A stretch of 64,000 nucleotides of DNA from Brevibacterium aurantiacum (GTDB taxonomy: Bacteria; Actinomycetota; Actinomycetes; Actinomycetales; Brevibacteriaceae): positions 186,001 to 250,000 of the forward strand of contig NZ_FXZB01000001.1 in assembly GCF_900169065.1 (NCBI RefSeq), in the 5' to 3' direction. Positions 1-9,452 of this stretch are shown piece by piece (the first letter of the stretch is position 1; each line of letters starts with the position of its first letter). A model generated the notes under the pieces. It ran no database searches. It saw nothing but the letters and a program-made list of their open reading frames with translations, and had not been told where the DNA came from. The translations under genes and the position numbers were made by a program.

Positions 1-773
1 AAGCCGAGTCCGGCATTGAGGAACTTCCGACCGATGCGATCATCCATTCCGATCGCATCCGCCAGCTGAGTCACGTCCGCGCCCGAGGCTTCACACAGTT
101 CGGCCATGGCGTTGATGAATGAGATCTTCGTGGCCAGGAACGAGTTCGCTGCGGTCTTGACCAGCTCGGCCGTCGCGAAGTCTGTGACCAGTCGAGGCGT
201 CTGCTCCTCGAGCATCGTCGCATAGACCTCATCAAGGTTTTCTGTGGCCCGTTCACCGGCTTCGCCCTCGGCAACGCCGTAGACCAGACGGTTCGGGTGC
301 AGGGTGTCCTCGACAGCATGGCCTTCGCGCAGGAACTCGGGGTTCCACATCAGGCTCGCTCCGGTGGGAGCGAGGATCGCGGCCAGACGCTCAGCGGTGC
401 CGACTGGAACGGTGGACTTGCCGACAACCACAGACGTCGACGACAAGTGCGGAACCAGCGAATTCACTGCAGCATCGACATAGGTGACATCGGCGGCGAA
501 CTCTCCTGGCTTCTGCGGAGTCCCGACACACACGAAGTGCATCTGCGAGTCTGCGACACGCGAGACGTCGGTGGTGAACTCGAGGCTGCCGAGATCCTGA
601 CCCTTCACCAGCAATTCACTCAGTCCCGGCTCGAAGAAGGGCGGCCGGCCGGAGGTCAGCGCCGCAACCTTGTCTGCGTCGACGTCGACGCCGACGACTT
701 CGTGTCCCAGTGTTGCCATGGCCGCCGCGTGTACTGCGCCCAGATATCCGCATCCGATGACTGAAATCTTCAA
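1..773 (-). CDS. UDP-glucose 6-dehydrogenase (3' end outside the window)
   Basis: The reverse strand reads without a stop from a TTG at 773 to the window edge, about 257 codons. The N-terminus carries a Rossmann dinucleotide motif (VIGCGYLG), followed by the family segments FVCVGTPQKPG, GKSTVPVGT and NPEFLREG and the helix AELVKTAANSFLATKISFIN. This is the UDP-glucose/GDP-mannose dehydrogenase family, which makes UDP-glucuronate for cell-surface polysaccharide. The catalytic Cys region lies outside the window, so substrate choice cannot be confirmed. The TTG start is supported by a ribosome binding site AGGGAG 8 bases upstream, and ACTATA at 812-817 read on this strand gives a plausible -10 (TATAGT). 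Confidence 0.9.
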   Translation of the reverse strand, partial: MKISVIGCGYLGAVHAAAMATLGHEVVGVDVDADKVAALTSGRPPFFEPGLSELLVKGQDLGSLEFTTDVSRVADSQMHFVCVGTPQKPGEFAADVTYVDAAVNSLVPHLSSTSVVVGKSTVPVGTAERLAAILAPTGASLMWNPEFLREGHAVEDTLHPNRLVYGVAEGEAGERATENLDEVYATMLEEQTPRLVTDFATAELVKTAANSFLATKISFINAMAELCEASGADVTQLADAIGMDDRIGRKFLNAGLG

Positions 774-867
774 CCCGTGTTCTCCCTGCTTCGTCCCGGC
801 ATTTCAGCCACACTATATGCCACTAGGTTCCACGATATCTGCAGGTTGAAACAGTACCCTTGTAAAT

Positions 868-1563
868 GTGAAGCGTTTCTTGGATTTCCTGACCAACTCC
901 CCCGCCGCGGTGACGTTCGCGGTGCTCAGCGTGCTGGGCATCGTGGCCTTCGCCATTCCCGGTCTGCACCCGTTCGCCTGGATCATCGGCCTCGTGCTGT
1001 GCCTGGGCGTCATCATTGCCCTGCTCCTCTTCCACGGTGAGTGGCGGCGTGCGCAGATCCAGATCGATTCGCTGCGCCAACTGCTCAGCACCGAGCGCGG
1101 ACGTCTCGACACACTGGGACTGACACACGTCGATGAGGAGGTCACTGCACTGCCCGACGAGGAGCGAGCACAGCGGATCCTGGGTCTGCTCCCGGACTCG
1201 GCCGGTCTGGTGCAGTCACTGCGTCTTGATGCGACCTTCGGATCTCTCGAGGTCGACGAGCTCGAACCTCTGCACACGTTCAGGCAGGAATTCGCGAAGT
1301 CCAGCTTCGACAATCCGCGTTCGCACACCGCTTTCATGAATCTCTATCGGGCAGCTGAGGCCCTGTCGATCTGGGTCAACGAAGAGACACGGCAGCTTGC
1401 CAGCGATAAGACGAAGCGAGAGATCCGGCCCGGTGACTCCCGCAAGGGCGGATGGAGAGAGTACACGGAGGCACGCAGTCGCGGCGAGAGCCTCGGCGAC
1501 CGGTTCGTCTACGCCCGCTGGGAGTTCAACCAGACAGCTTTGGAGCTCGGGCTCGTCGCCTGA
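868..1563 (+). CDS. Hypothetical two-helix membrane protein
   Basis: A 231-residue protein with a GTG start. Two hydrophobic helices lie at about residues 14-33 and 37-55, followed by a hydrophilic, partly helical cytoplasmic domain with many charged residues. I do not recognise the family. It is divergent from the UDP-glucose dehydrogenase gene and has no Shine-Dalgarno sequence; the sequence TACCCT about 6 bases before the GTG would fit a leaderless transcript. It ends just before a strong hairpin shared with the convergent nadE. A role in envelope biology is only a guess from the neighbour. Confidence 0.7.
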   Translation: MKRFLDFLTNSPAAVTFAVLSVLGIVAFAIPGLHPFAWIIGLVLCLGVIIALLLFHGEWRRAQIQIDSLRQLLSTERGRLDTLGLTHVDEEVTALPDEERAQRILGLLPDSAGLVQSLRLDATFGSLEVDELEPLHTFRQEFAKSSFDNPRSHTAFMNLYRAAEALSIWVNEETRQLASDKTKREIRPGDSRKGGWREYTEARSRGESLGDRFVYARWEFNQTALELGLVA

Positions 1564-1578
1564 GTCAAACACAGCCGA

Positions 1579-1628
1579 AATACACTGCTGGCGACGAACT
1601 CGATTGAGTTCGTCGCCAGCAGTGTATT
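1579..1628. terminator. Bidirectional terminator hairpin
   Basis: A perfect 23-bp inverted repeat (1579-1601 and 1606-1628) with a GATT loop lies between the convergent gene at 868-1563 and nadE. There is no clear T-run, as is common for actinobacterial terminators. It serves both strands. Confidence 0.85.
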
Positions 1629-1633
1629 CACCG

Positions 1634-2467
1634 TCAGTGGCGAATCCACCACGAATCTGTCGGAGCCACAGGGGTGCGACGCTTGTGCTCGGTGGCGCGG
1701 TACTTCTCAATGAGGAGAGAGGCGGCCGCCTTCTCGATGTCTCTGCCCTCAAGGAAGTCATCGATCTGGTCGTAGCTGAGTCCCAGAGATGATTCATCGG
1801 TCTGGCCCGGTGCATCGTCGAGCAGATCGGCTGTCGGAACTTTCCGCACCAGATGTTCTGGGGCGCCGAGGTGGTCGAGCAGTGCACGGCCCTGCCGTTT
1901 GTTCAGCCCGGCCAGCGGCACCACATCGGCGGCTCCGTCACCGAATTTGGTGAAGAAGCCGGTGACGGCTTCGGCGGCATGATCGGTGCCTGCGACGAGG
2001 AGTCGCTTCTCCCCTGCCAGTTCGAATTGTGCGATCATCCGCATCCGAGCCTTCACGTTGCCCTTGCCGAAGTCGGTGATGGCCTCTCCGGTCGCGGTAT
2101 TGTATTCGGCTGCGGCTGCGTCTGTGGCGGATCCGATGTTGATGACGAGTTCATGATCGGCTCGGATGAATTCCAACGCGTCCTGAGCATCACTCTCATC
2201 GGCCTGCACATGATGCGGCAAACGGATCGCCCAGAATTCGGCGGCTGCCCCCCGCCGCCGCAGCTCCTCGACCGCCAACTGGCACAGGCGTCCGGCCAGA
2301 GTCGAATCCTGTCCGCCGCTGATGCCCAAGGTGAGCCCCCTGACACCGGTGGTCAGGATGTAGTCGGCGAGGAACTCGACCCGCCGGGCGATCTCCGTCG
2401 CCGGATCGATTGTCGGTCTCACACCCAGTGCGTGCCGGATCTGGTCCCGAGTAGCTTCCATTGACAT
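1634..2467 (-). CDS. nadE: NH3-dependent NAD+ synthetase
   Basis: A 277-residue protein that amidates nicotinic acid adenine dinucleotide to NAD+ in the last step of NAD synthesis. The ATP pyrophosphatase P-loop SGGQDSTLAGRL is at about residues 45-56. Further family motifs are GNVKARMRM, GTDHAAEAVTGFFTKFGDG and the lysine-rich C-terminus EHKRRTPVAP. The length matches the E. coli enzyme (275 residues), and there is no glutaminase domain, so it uses ammonia. The open frame runs further upstream into leuS, but the ATG at 2467 has GGAAGGG 12 bases upstream and fits the family N-terminus. It follows leuS by 35 bases, probably as one transcript. Confidence 0.94.
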   Translation of the reverse strand: MSMEATRDQIRHALGVRPTIDPATEIARRVEFLADYILTTGVRGLTLGISGGQDSTLAGRLCQLAVEELRRRGAAAEFWAIRLPHHVQADESDAQDALEFIRADHELVINIGSATDAAAAEYNTATGEAITDFGKGNVKARMRMIAQFELAGEKRLLVAGTDHAAEAVTGFFTKFGDGAADVVPLAGLNKRQGRALLDHLGAPEHLVRKVPTADLLDDAPGQTDESSLGLSYDQIDDFLEGRDIEKAAASLLIEKYRATEHKRRTPVAPTDSWWIRH

Positions 2468-2502
2468 ATGTGTTTTCAACCCTTCCGGACAGACGCCGTA
2501 TC

Positions 2503-5427
2503 TCAGGCGTCGGGGACGATATTGACCAGTTTGGGCGCACGCACGATGACCTTGCGCACTCCGGCCCCGTCGAGCGCCTTGAGCGCGTTCGGCGATTCCA
2601 GTGCCAGCTTCTCCAGCTCCTCGGCAGAGATATCGGGGTCGACCTCCAGTCGTGCCCGCACCTTGCCCTTGACCTGGACGACACAGGTGACCTGGTCGGC
2701 GACCAGATACTGTAGGTCGACCTCGGGGAAGGACGCGTAGGTCAGCGTCGAAGTGTGGCCCAGTTTCGCCCACAGCTCTTCGCCCAAGTGCGGCGCGAAC
2801 GGAGAGAGCATGATGGTCAGCGGCTCGAGCACGTCGGCCGTGACACCGCCCTGCTTCGTCGCATGATTCGTGAGCACGATCAGCTTCGAGATCGCGGTGT
2901 TGAAACGCAGGTGGTCCATGTCCTCACGGACACCGTCGATGACCTGGTGGAGGACCTTGAGAGTCTCAGGATCGGCGACACCGTCCTTGATCACAGACTC
3001 ACCCGTGGTCTCGTCCACGAAGAGACGCCACACGCGCTGCAGGAACCTCTGCGCACCGACGACTGCTCGTGTTTCCCAGGGGCGGGCCTGTTCGATGGGT
3101 CCCATCGACATCTCATACACGCGGAAGGTGTCGGCACCGTAGGCGTCGTACATCTCATCGGGCGAGACGGAGTTCTTCAGCGACTTGCCGATCTTGCCGT
3201 ACTCACGGTTGACCTGCTCACCGTCGTACCAGAACGTCGACTCACCGTTGTCAGCGACGGTCTCTTCCACCTCGGCGGCGGGAACGTAGACGCCACGCGC
3301 ATCGGTGTAGGCATAGGCCTGGATATAGCCCTGGTTGACCAGGCGGTGGAATGGCTCCGAGGAGGAGACATGCCCCAGGTCGAACAGAATCTTGTGCCAG
3401 AACCTGGAGTAGAGCAGGTGCAGAACCGAGTGCTCGGCGCCGCCGACGTAGAGGTCGGCTCCGCCGCGCGGCTTGGACTCGCGGGGCCCCAGCCAGTACT
3501 GCTCGTTCTCCGGATCGACCAGGCGTTCGGAGTTGTGCGGATCGGCGTAGCGCAGCTGATACCAAGACGATCCGGCCCAGTTGGGCATCGTGTTCGTCTC
3601 GCGGTAGTACTTCTGCGGCCCGTCGCCCAGGTCGAGTTCGACCTCGACCCAGTCGCGGTTGCGGCCCAGGGCCGGTTCCGGCTCACTGTCGGCGTCATCG
3701 GCGGCGAAGGTCCGCGGAGCGAATTCGTCGACCTCCGGCAGTTCGACGGGCAGCATAGAATCAGGCAGCGCGATGGGAGTCCCGGCCTCGTTGTAGACGA
3801 TCGGGAACGGTTCGCCCCAGTAGCGCTGGCGTGAGAACAGCCAATCCCGCAGCCGGTACTGGGTCGATTCCGTGGCCAGCCCCTGGTCTGCCAGCCACGC
3901 TGTGATCTTGGCCTTGGCCGCTTCGACGTCGAGACCGTTGATGTCGATCTCGTCATTGGCTGAGTTGATCATGACGCCGGTGCCGGTGAACGGGGTGTCT
4001 TCGTCGTGGTCGGCAGGCGGCTGCACGGTGCGCACATAGGGCAGTCCGAAGGACTTCGCGAAGTCCCAGTCGCGGGCGTCCTCGGCAGGCACTGCCATGA
4101 TCGCACCGGTGCCGTAGCCCATCAAGACGTAGTCGGCGATGAAGATCGGGATCTGTTCACCGGTTGCAGGGTTGACCGCGAATGAACCGGTGAAGATGCC
4201 GGTCTTGTCCTTGCTCTGCTGACGATCCGCGTCGGTCTTGGCCGCCGCATTGCGCTGGTAGGCGGAGATCGCCTCGGCGGGGGTGGATTCTCCACCGCGC
4301 CAGCCTTCGGGAGTCTGCTCGTCCCACTGGGCCGCGGTCAGCTGCTCCACCTGCGGATGTTCGGGGCTGAGCACGAGGTAGGTGGCACCGAACAGGGTGT
4401 CGGGTCGGGTCGTGTAGACCTCGACCTGAGTCTCCGAGGCGGCCACGGGCAGTCGCAGCAGGGCACCCTTGGACCGGCCGATCCAGTTGGTCTGCATACT
4501 GCGCACCGCGCTCGGCCAGTCCAGCGAGTCCAGATCGTCGATGAGACGGTCGGCATAGGCTGTGATGCGCATGTTCCACTGCCGCAGGCGGCGAGTGTAG
4601 ACGGGGAAGTTGCCGCGTTCGGACAGTCCCTCGGCGGTGACCTCTTCGTTTGCGAGCACGGTGCCCAGACCGGGGCACCAGTTGACCGGCGACTCCGAGA
4701 CGTAAGCCAGGCGGTAGCCCTGCAGGACATCTTCCTGCTCGGCGGGGCTCAGCTGAGTCCAGGGGCGGCCGTCGGGTGTCTGTCGGGTGCCCTGGGCGAA
4801 CTGGTCGATCAGGGTTCCGATCGGTCGCGCCGCACCACGTGAGTTCTCACCTGCGGTACTTGCCTCCGGGTCATACCAGGAGTTGAAGATCTGCAGGAAG
4901 ATCCACTGGGTCCACCGAACGAAGTCGTCGTCAGTGGTCGCGAAGCTGCGGCGGGCATCATGGGCCAGGCCCAGGCGTCGCAGCTGTCGGGTCATGTTGG
5001 TGATGTTGGCATCGGTGGTGATGCGCGGGTGCTGCCCGGTCTGGACGGCGTACAGATCGGCGGGCAGACCGAAGGCGTCGTAGGACAGTGCGTGCATGAC
5101 GTTGTGCCCGCGCATCCGCTGATACCGCCCGTAGACATCCGTGCCCAGGTATCCCAGGGGGTGGCCGACGTGCAGCCCCGCTCCCGAGGGGTAGGGGAAC
5201 ATGTCCATGATGTAGAGGGACTCACGCTCGCCGAGGTTCTTAGGCGGTCCGTAGCTGGAGTCGACGTCCTGCAGACCGAGACCTGCACCAGCCTGGCTGA
5301 GATCACCGGTGGGATTCGGGGCGTGGAATGTTCCCGCCTGTTCCCATGTGTGCTGCCATGACTTCTCGATCTTTTCGGCCAGCCCCGCATCGTAGCGGAA
5401 ACCGGTCTCTTCAGGGTTCGTCGTCAT
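2503..5427 (-). CDS. leuS: Leucyl-tRNA synthetase
   Basis: A class I aminoacyl-tRNA synthetase of 974 residues, longer than the E. coli enzyme (860), as is usual in Actinobacteria. The HIGH signature appears as HVGH in the segment [18 protein letters not shown] near residues 76-93. The KMSKS loop is present as KIGKSLKN near residue 747. The connective editing domain lies between them, with the T-rich segment [20 protein letters not shown]. The C-terminal anticodon-binding domain ends with the actinobacterial leucine-specific tail. The gene is the first of a leuS-nadE pair and is divergent from the acyl-CoA ligase gene. I saw no T-box in its short upstream region. Confidence 0.97.
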   Translation of the reverse strand: MTTNPEETGFRYDAGLAEKIEKSWQHTWEQAGTFHAPNPTGDLSQAGAGLGLQDVDSSYGPPKNLGERESLYIMDMFPYPSGAGLHVGHPLGYLGTDVYGRYQRMRGHNVMHALSYDAFGLPADLYAVQTGQHPRITTDANITNMTRQLRRLGLAHDARRSFATTDDDFVRWTQWIFLQIFNSWYDPEASTAGENSRGAARPIGTLIDQFAQGTRQTPDGRPWTQLSPAEQEDVLQGYRLAYVSESPVNWCPGLGTVLANEEVTAEGLSERGNFPVYTRRLRQWNMRITAYADRLIDDLDSLDWPSAVRSMQTNWIGRSKGALLRLPVAASETQVEVYTTRPDTLFGATYLVLSPEHPQVEQLTAAQWDEQTPEGWRGGESTPAEAISAYQRNAAAKTDADRQQSKDKTGIFTGSFAVNPATGEQIPIFIADYVLMGYGTGAIMAVPAEDARDWDFAKSFGLPYVRTVQPPADHDEDTPFTGTGVMINSANDEIDINGLDVEAAKAKITAWLADQGLATESTQYRLRDWLFSRQRYWGEPFPIVYNEAGTPIALPDSMLPVELPEVDEFAPRTFAADDADSEPEPALGRNRDWVEVELDLGDGPQKYYRETNTMPNWAGSSWYQLRYADPHNSERLVDPENEQYWLGPRESKPRGGADLYVGGAEHSVLHLLYSRFWHKILFDLGHVSSSEPFHRLVNQGYIQAYAYTDARGVYVPAAEVEETVADNGESTFWYDGEQVNREYGKIGKSLKNSVSPDEMYDAYGADTFRVYEMSMGPIEQARPWETRAVVGAQRFLQRVWRLFVDETTGESVIKDGVADPETLKVLHQVIDGVREDMDHLRFNTAISKLIVLTNHATKQGGVTADVLEPLTIMLSPFAPHLGEELWAKLGHTSTLTYASFPEVDLQYLVADQVTCVVQVKGKVRARLEVDPDISAEELEKLALESPNALKALDGAGVRKVIVRAPKLVNIVPDA

Positions 5428-5617
5428 TACCTTCCTTCACTGAATGGACGTGAGCGGGTTTCGACCATCGTACTCTGAACAATCCCCGCTTCGGCTTGAC
5501 TAGACTGGCCCAGAGAGCCGCGATGAGGGTTTGAGCTGCAAAACGTGAGCGATTTCACCTCACAGCCCAGGACCAGTAGTATGACCGGGCAGTAACTTAT
5601 GCCCCAAAGGAGAGCTC

Positions 5618-7426
5618 ATGAGCCCAGCGACAATGCCCCAATCGACCACTCCAGTTGTCGGCTTCAAGGTTGATACGACGTCATCGACGACCGATGTCTT
5701 CCTCGCGAAGGCTGCCGAAGACCCGAACCTGCCGCTGCTGGCCAAACCGGTTGACAACGGCTGGGACGAAGTCAGCGCCGGAGAATTCCTGACCCAGGTC
5801 CGAACCGCAGCCAAGGGGCTCATCGCCTCCGGCGTCGAGGTCGGAGACCGGATCGCCATCTTCGGCCCCACCTCCTTCGAATGGACTCTCAGCGACTATG
5901 CCGTGTGGTTCGCCGGTGGAATCTCCGTGCCGTTCTACGACACCTCCTCGGAATCTCAGCTTGCCTGGATGATCAAGGACGCCGCGGTCGGACGCGGTCT
6001 CGTCAGCACCCGTGAGCATGCCGACCGAGTTGAAGCCGCCGCAGCCGCTGCCGGAGTTGCCGCCCCACAGCTGTGGGTCTGGGACCAGGGCGCTTTCTCC
6101 GAACTCGAAACCACCGGACGACAGATCAGTGATGATGTGCTCGAGGCCGCACGCTCACAGGTCACCGGCGACTCGGTTGCCACTCTCATCTACACCTCCG
6201 GCACCACAGGTAAGCCCAAGGGCTGTGTCCTCACACATGGGAACTTCGTCCAGACCGTGCAGGCTGCCCAGGAACAGATCCCCGAGATCTTCTCGCACGG
6301 CATGCGCGCCCTGCTGTTCCTGCCTCAGGCACACGTCTTCGCCCGCTTCATCGAGGTCCTCTCGGTCAGCTCCGGTGCCCTGTTGGCCCACCAGTCCGAC
6401 CTGACGAAGCTCACAGACGCACTCGGCAGCTTCCGACCCTCGTTCATCCTCGGAGTCCCCCGCGTCTTCGAGAAGGTCTTCAACTCCGCACTGGCCACGG
6501 CCGAATCCGGCGGCAAGGAGAAGATCTTCCGTCAGGCGGAGCGGGTCGCAGTCGCCTACTCCAAGGCCATGGATGCCGAGAAGATCCCCGTCTCACTCAA
6601 GCTCCAGCACGCACTCTTCGACAAGCTCGTGTATTCGAAGCTCCGTACGGTAATGGGCAACAACGTCAGCGCCGCTGTCTCCGGTGGCGGTCCTCTCGGC
6701 GCCCACCTCGGCCACTTCTTCCGGGGCGTCGGCCTCGTCGTCCTCGAAGGTTACGGTCTTACGGAAACGACAGCTCCGATCACCGTCAACGTGCCTGAGA
6801 AGGCCAAGATCGGCACCGTCGGCGTTCCCCTGCCCGGTGTGAGCGTGGCCATCGCCCCTGACGGCGAGATCCTCGCCAAGGGCGTCCCCGTCTTCCGCGA
6901 GTACTGGAACAACCAGGAGGCCACCGACAAGGAGTTCCACGACGGCTGGTTCTCCACCGGCGATCTCGGTTCGCTCGATGAAGACGGATACCTCACGATC
7001 AGCGGACGTAAGAAGGAGATCATCGTCACTTCGAGCGGAAAGAACATCGCACCGGCACCACTTGAAGATGCCCTGCGTCGCCACCCGCTCATCGGCCAGC
7101 CCGTCGTCGTCGGCGACAACCGCAAGTACATCTCAGCGCTGATCTTCCTCGACTCGGAGATGCTGCCCACCTGGTTGAAGAACAACGGTCTGCCCGAGAT
7201 GGATCTGCCTCAGGCAGCGGACGACGAAACAGTGCGAGCCGCCGTCGAAAAGGCAGTCGAAACCGTCAACAGAACGGTGTCACGGGCCGAAGGCATCAAG
7301 AAGTTCACCATCCTGCCCGTCGAGCTCTCCGAAGACAACGGATACCTGTCGGCGAAGCAGTCGGTCAAGCGCCACCTCGTCGGCAAAGACTTCGCAGCCG
7401 ACATCGACGGACTCTATGCCGACTGA
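5618..7426 (+). CDS. Long-chain fatty acid-CoA ligase (AMP-binding, FadD type)
   Basis: A 602-residue adenylate-forming enzyme that activates fatty acids to acyl-CoA. The ATP-binding P-loop LIYTSGTTGKPKG lies at about residues 189-201. The motif GYGLTETTAP follows in the middle of the protein. The A8 hinge region (GWFSTGDLGSLDEDGYLTISGRKKEIIVTSSGKNI) and the C-terminal catalytic-Lys domain follow. It is close to the FadD15-like group of Actinobacteria and does not carry an extra carrier-protein domain. The ATG is preceded by AAAGGAG (5606-5612) with a 5-base gap. TAGTAT near 5577 with TTTCAC 18 bases upstream is a possible promoter. Confidence 0.92.
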   Translation: MSPATMPQSTTPVVGFKVDTTSSTTDVFLAKAAEDPNLPLLAKPVDNGWDEVSAGEFLTQVRTAAKGLIASGVEVGDRIAIFGPTSFEWTLSDYAVWFAGGISVPFYDTSSESQLAWMIKDAAVGRGLVSTREHADRVEAAAAAAGVAAPQLWVWDQGAFSELETTGRQISDDVLEAARSQVTGDSVATLIYTSGTTGKPKGCVLTHGNFVQTVQAAQEQIPEIFSHGMRALLFLPQAHVFARFIEVLSVSSGALLAHQSDLTKLTDALGSFRPSFILGVPRVFEKVFNSALATAESGGKEKIFRQAERVAVAYSKAMDAEKIPVSLKLQHALFDKLVYSKLRTVMGNNVSAAVSGGGPLGAHLGHFFRGVGLVVLEGYGLTETTAPITVNVPEKAKIGTVGVPLPGVSVAIAPDGEILAKGVPVFREYWNNQEATDKEFHDGWFSTGDLGSLDEDGYLTISGRKKEIIVTSSGKNIAPAPLEDALRRHPLIGQPVVVGDNRKYISALIFLDSEMLPTWLKNNGLPEMDLPQAADDETVRAAVEKAVETVNRTVSRAEGIKKFTILPVELSEDNGYLSAKQSVKRHLVGKDFAADIDGLYAD

Positions 7427-7464
7427 CCGCTCCGCGGTGGACTGACTCCGTGCCGACTGACCGC
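7417..7464 (+). repeat. Direct repeat spanning the acyl-CoA ligase stop codon
   Basis: TGCCGACTGACCGC occurs at 7417-7430 and 7451-7464. The first copy contains the last codons and the stop TGA (7424-7426). The second copy leads into a small hairpin (GACCGC-GTT-GCGGTC, 7459-7473) that may help end the transcript. Confidence 0.8.
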
Positions 7465-7531
7465 GTTGCGGTCGACGGAAGTAGGCTGGGACTGTGCGAG
7501 ATGAACAAGGCACTTTCCGAAGGAGATGACA

Positions 7532-8569
7532 ATGTCCGATGACAGCAGCCAGATGAACAGCTATGTGGCCAAGGGCGAGGCATTCGACCGGGACACGAAC
7601 TACATCGAGGACCGAATCCTTGCCGATCCCGACTCCCAGTGGCCGGTCGAGCCGGGTCGATACCGACTCATCGCCGCGCGAGCCTGCCCGTGGGCGAATC
7701 GAACGATCATCGTCCGCAGGCTGTTGGGCCTTGAAGACGTCATCTCCATCGGCATGCCGGGGCCCACACACGATGCACGGTCGTGGACCTTCGACCTCGA
7801 TCCCGGCGGCGTCGACCCGGTGCTGGGCATCGAGCGCCTGCAGCAGGCGTTCTTTGCCCGGTTCCCGGACTACCCGCGCGGAATCACGGTTCCTGCCATG
7901 GTCGACATCGCCAGCGGCGCAGTCGTGACCAACGACTTCCCACAGATCACCGAAGACTTCTCCTCACAGTGGAAGCAGTATCACCGCGCCGGCGCCCCTG
8001 ATCTCTGGCCCGAGGAGTCTCGGGACGAGATGGAGAAGGTCATGCGCCTGATCTACACCGAGATCAACAACGGCGTCTACCGCTGCGGCTTCGCGGGGTC
8101 GCAGGAGGCCTACGAAGCCGCCTTCGACCGACTGTTCACTGCCCTGGACACCATCGAAGAGCGTCTGAGCCATTCCCGGTATCTCATGGGAGGCTCCATC
8201 ACCGAGGCGGATGTCCGTCTCTTCACCACTCTGGTTCGCTTCGACCCGGTCTACTTCGGTCATTTCAAGTGCAACCGTCAGACCCTGCGCGATTTCGAGA
8301 ATCTCTGGGGCTATGCCCGCGATCTCTACCAGACGCCGGGATTCGGCGACACTGTGGACTTCACCCAGATCAAACAGCACTACTACATCGTCCACGTCGA
8401 TGTGAACCCGACGCAGGTCGTCCCCAAGGGCCCTGACCTCTCCGGCTGGCTCTCGCCTCACGGTCGGGAGAAGCTGGGCGGTTCACCCTTCGGCGAAGGC
8501 ACCGCACCCGGGCCGGTGCGCGCCGGTGAGGAAGTTCCTGAGGAACACACCGCAGCAGCCTGGCTGTGA
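7532..8569 (+). CDS. Glutathionyl-hydroquinone reductase family protein (Xi-class GST-like)
   Basis: A 345-residue protein with a thioredoxin-fold N-terminus carrying the active-site segment ARACPWANR (Cys at about residue 52) and a helical GST C-terminal domain ending in a long HVDVNPTQVVPKGP tail. That is the layout of the YqjG/ECM4/PcpF family, which reductively removes a thiol from quinone conjugates. Actinobacteria of this kind normally use mycothiol instead of glutathione, so mycothiol is the likely natural thiol (inference). The ATG at 7526 touches the ribosome binding site AGGAG (7521-7525), so the ATG at 7532, 6 bases beyond it, is preferred. Confidence 0.88.
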   Translation: MSDDSSQMNSYVAKGEAFDRDTNYIEDRILADPDSQWPVEPGRYRLIAARACPWANRTIIVRRLLGLEDVISIGMPGPTHDARSWTFDLDPGGVDPVLGIERLQQAFFARFPDYPRGITVPAMVDIASGAVVTNDFPQITEDFSSQWKQYHRAGAPDLWPEESRDEMEKVMRLIYTEINNGVYRCGFAGSQEAYEAAFDRLFTALDTIEERLSHSRYLMGGSITEADVRLFTTLVRFDPVYFGHFKCNRQTLRDFENLWGYARDLYQTPGFGDTVDFTQIKQHYYIVHVDVNPTQVVPKGPDLSGWLSPHGREKLGGSPFGEGTAPGPVRAGEEVPEEHTAAAWL

Positions 8570-8594
8570 TGGCCGCAGCTGCGAACTGAACCTA

Positions 8595-8636
8595 ACCGAA
8601 GGCTCAGCCCCCGTACGGGTCGGCTGGGCCTTCGGT
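8595..8636. terminator. Bidirectional terminator overlapping the end of the DedA gene
   Basis: A 15-bp stem with one G-U pair (8595-8609 and 8622-8636) around a loop that contains the palindrome CCCGTACGGG. It lies between the converging reductase and DedA genes. Its left arm covers the DedA stop codon at 8604-8606, so the last DedA codons are part of the stem. Confidence 0.75.
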
Positions 8637-9350
8637 GTCTTCGCCGGCGGCATCGGTGCGATCCGCGGCCTTGGCTCGTGAGCGCTTGCGGATCTTGAGC
8701 ACGATCCACACCACAACGAAGACGACCACAGCAACGATGACCAGAGTCTGGAAGTAACCGGCGTAGGTCTCCACGATCGACCAGTTCTCACCGAGGTAGA
8801 AGCCGGCGACGATGAGAATGGTGTTCCAGATCGCGCTGCCGGCCGTGGTCAGCACCAGGAACTTGATGATCGACATGTTCCGCATGCCGGCGGGGATGGA
8901 GATCAGAGACCGGAAGATCGGAACCATCCGACCGAAGAACACGGCCTTGTCACCGTGCTTGTCGAACCAGCCGACCGTCTTGTGCACATCGTCGACGTCG
9001 ACGAGCGGCATCTTCACTGCGATGCGAGAGATGCGCTCAAGACCGATCCATTTGCCCAGGGCCCACAAGATCACCGCGCCGACGACGGAGCCCACTGTTG
9101 CGAAGATGATCGCCAAGACGATGTTCATGCTTCCCTGGCTGGCGGTGAAGCCCGCCAGCGGCAGCACCAGCTCACTGGGAATGGGTGGGAAGATATTGTC
9201 CAAGAACACCAAGAACCCGACGCCGAGAGGACCCAGCGCCTCCATGAGCCTCACCGCCCAGCCGGAGAAGCCACTGAGATTCTCCGCCGCTGAGGAGCCA
9301 GCGGAGAGCAGCAGATCTGTGGACGGGACAGTCGAAAACAATGTCGGCAT
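8604..9350 (-). CDS. DedA family membrane protein (SNARE-associated/VTT domain)
   Basis: A 248-residue integral membrane protein. The family marks are NIFPPIPSELVLPLAG with the conserved Glu near residue 50, and FGRMVPIFRSLISIPAG with the conserved Arg residues near residues 140-156. The C-terminus is a charged cytoplasmic tail. DedA proteins are lipid carriers or scramblases, some of them recycling undecaprenyl phosphate; which lipid this one moves cannot be told. Start choice is open: TTG at 9356 lies two codons upstream of the ATG at 9350, and neither has a Shine-Dalgarno sequence. Confidence 0.88.
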   Translation of the reverse strand: MPTLFSTVPSTDLLLSAGSSAAENLSGFSGWAVRLMEALGPLGVGFLVFLDNIFPPIPSELVLPLAGFTASQGSMNIVLAIIFATVGSVVGAVILWALGKWIGLERISRIAVKMPLVDVDDVHKTVGWFDKHGDKAVFFGRMVPIFRSLISIPAGMRNMSIIKFLVLTTAGSAIWNTILIVAGFYLGENWSIVETYAGYFQTLVIVAVVVFVVVWIVLKIRKRSRAKAADRTDAAGEDTEGPADPYGG

Positions 9351-9452
9351 GGTCAAAAGTCTAGATTGGAGGCGCGGCCCACCCCTCTCAGGACGCTCCC
9401 AGCGGTTAGTGTTGAAACAGACACCTGCGGGTCAAGATCGAAGGAGCACGAA

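Noticed and set aside
2468-2773. N-terminal extension of nadE to a 379-residue protein
   Set aside because: It overlaps leuS, and the added residues have no family match; ATG 2467 has its own ribosome binding site.
5428-5617. T-box before leuS
   Set aside because: The region is too short and no T-box core or specifier hairpin is seen.
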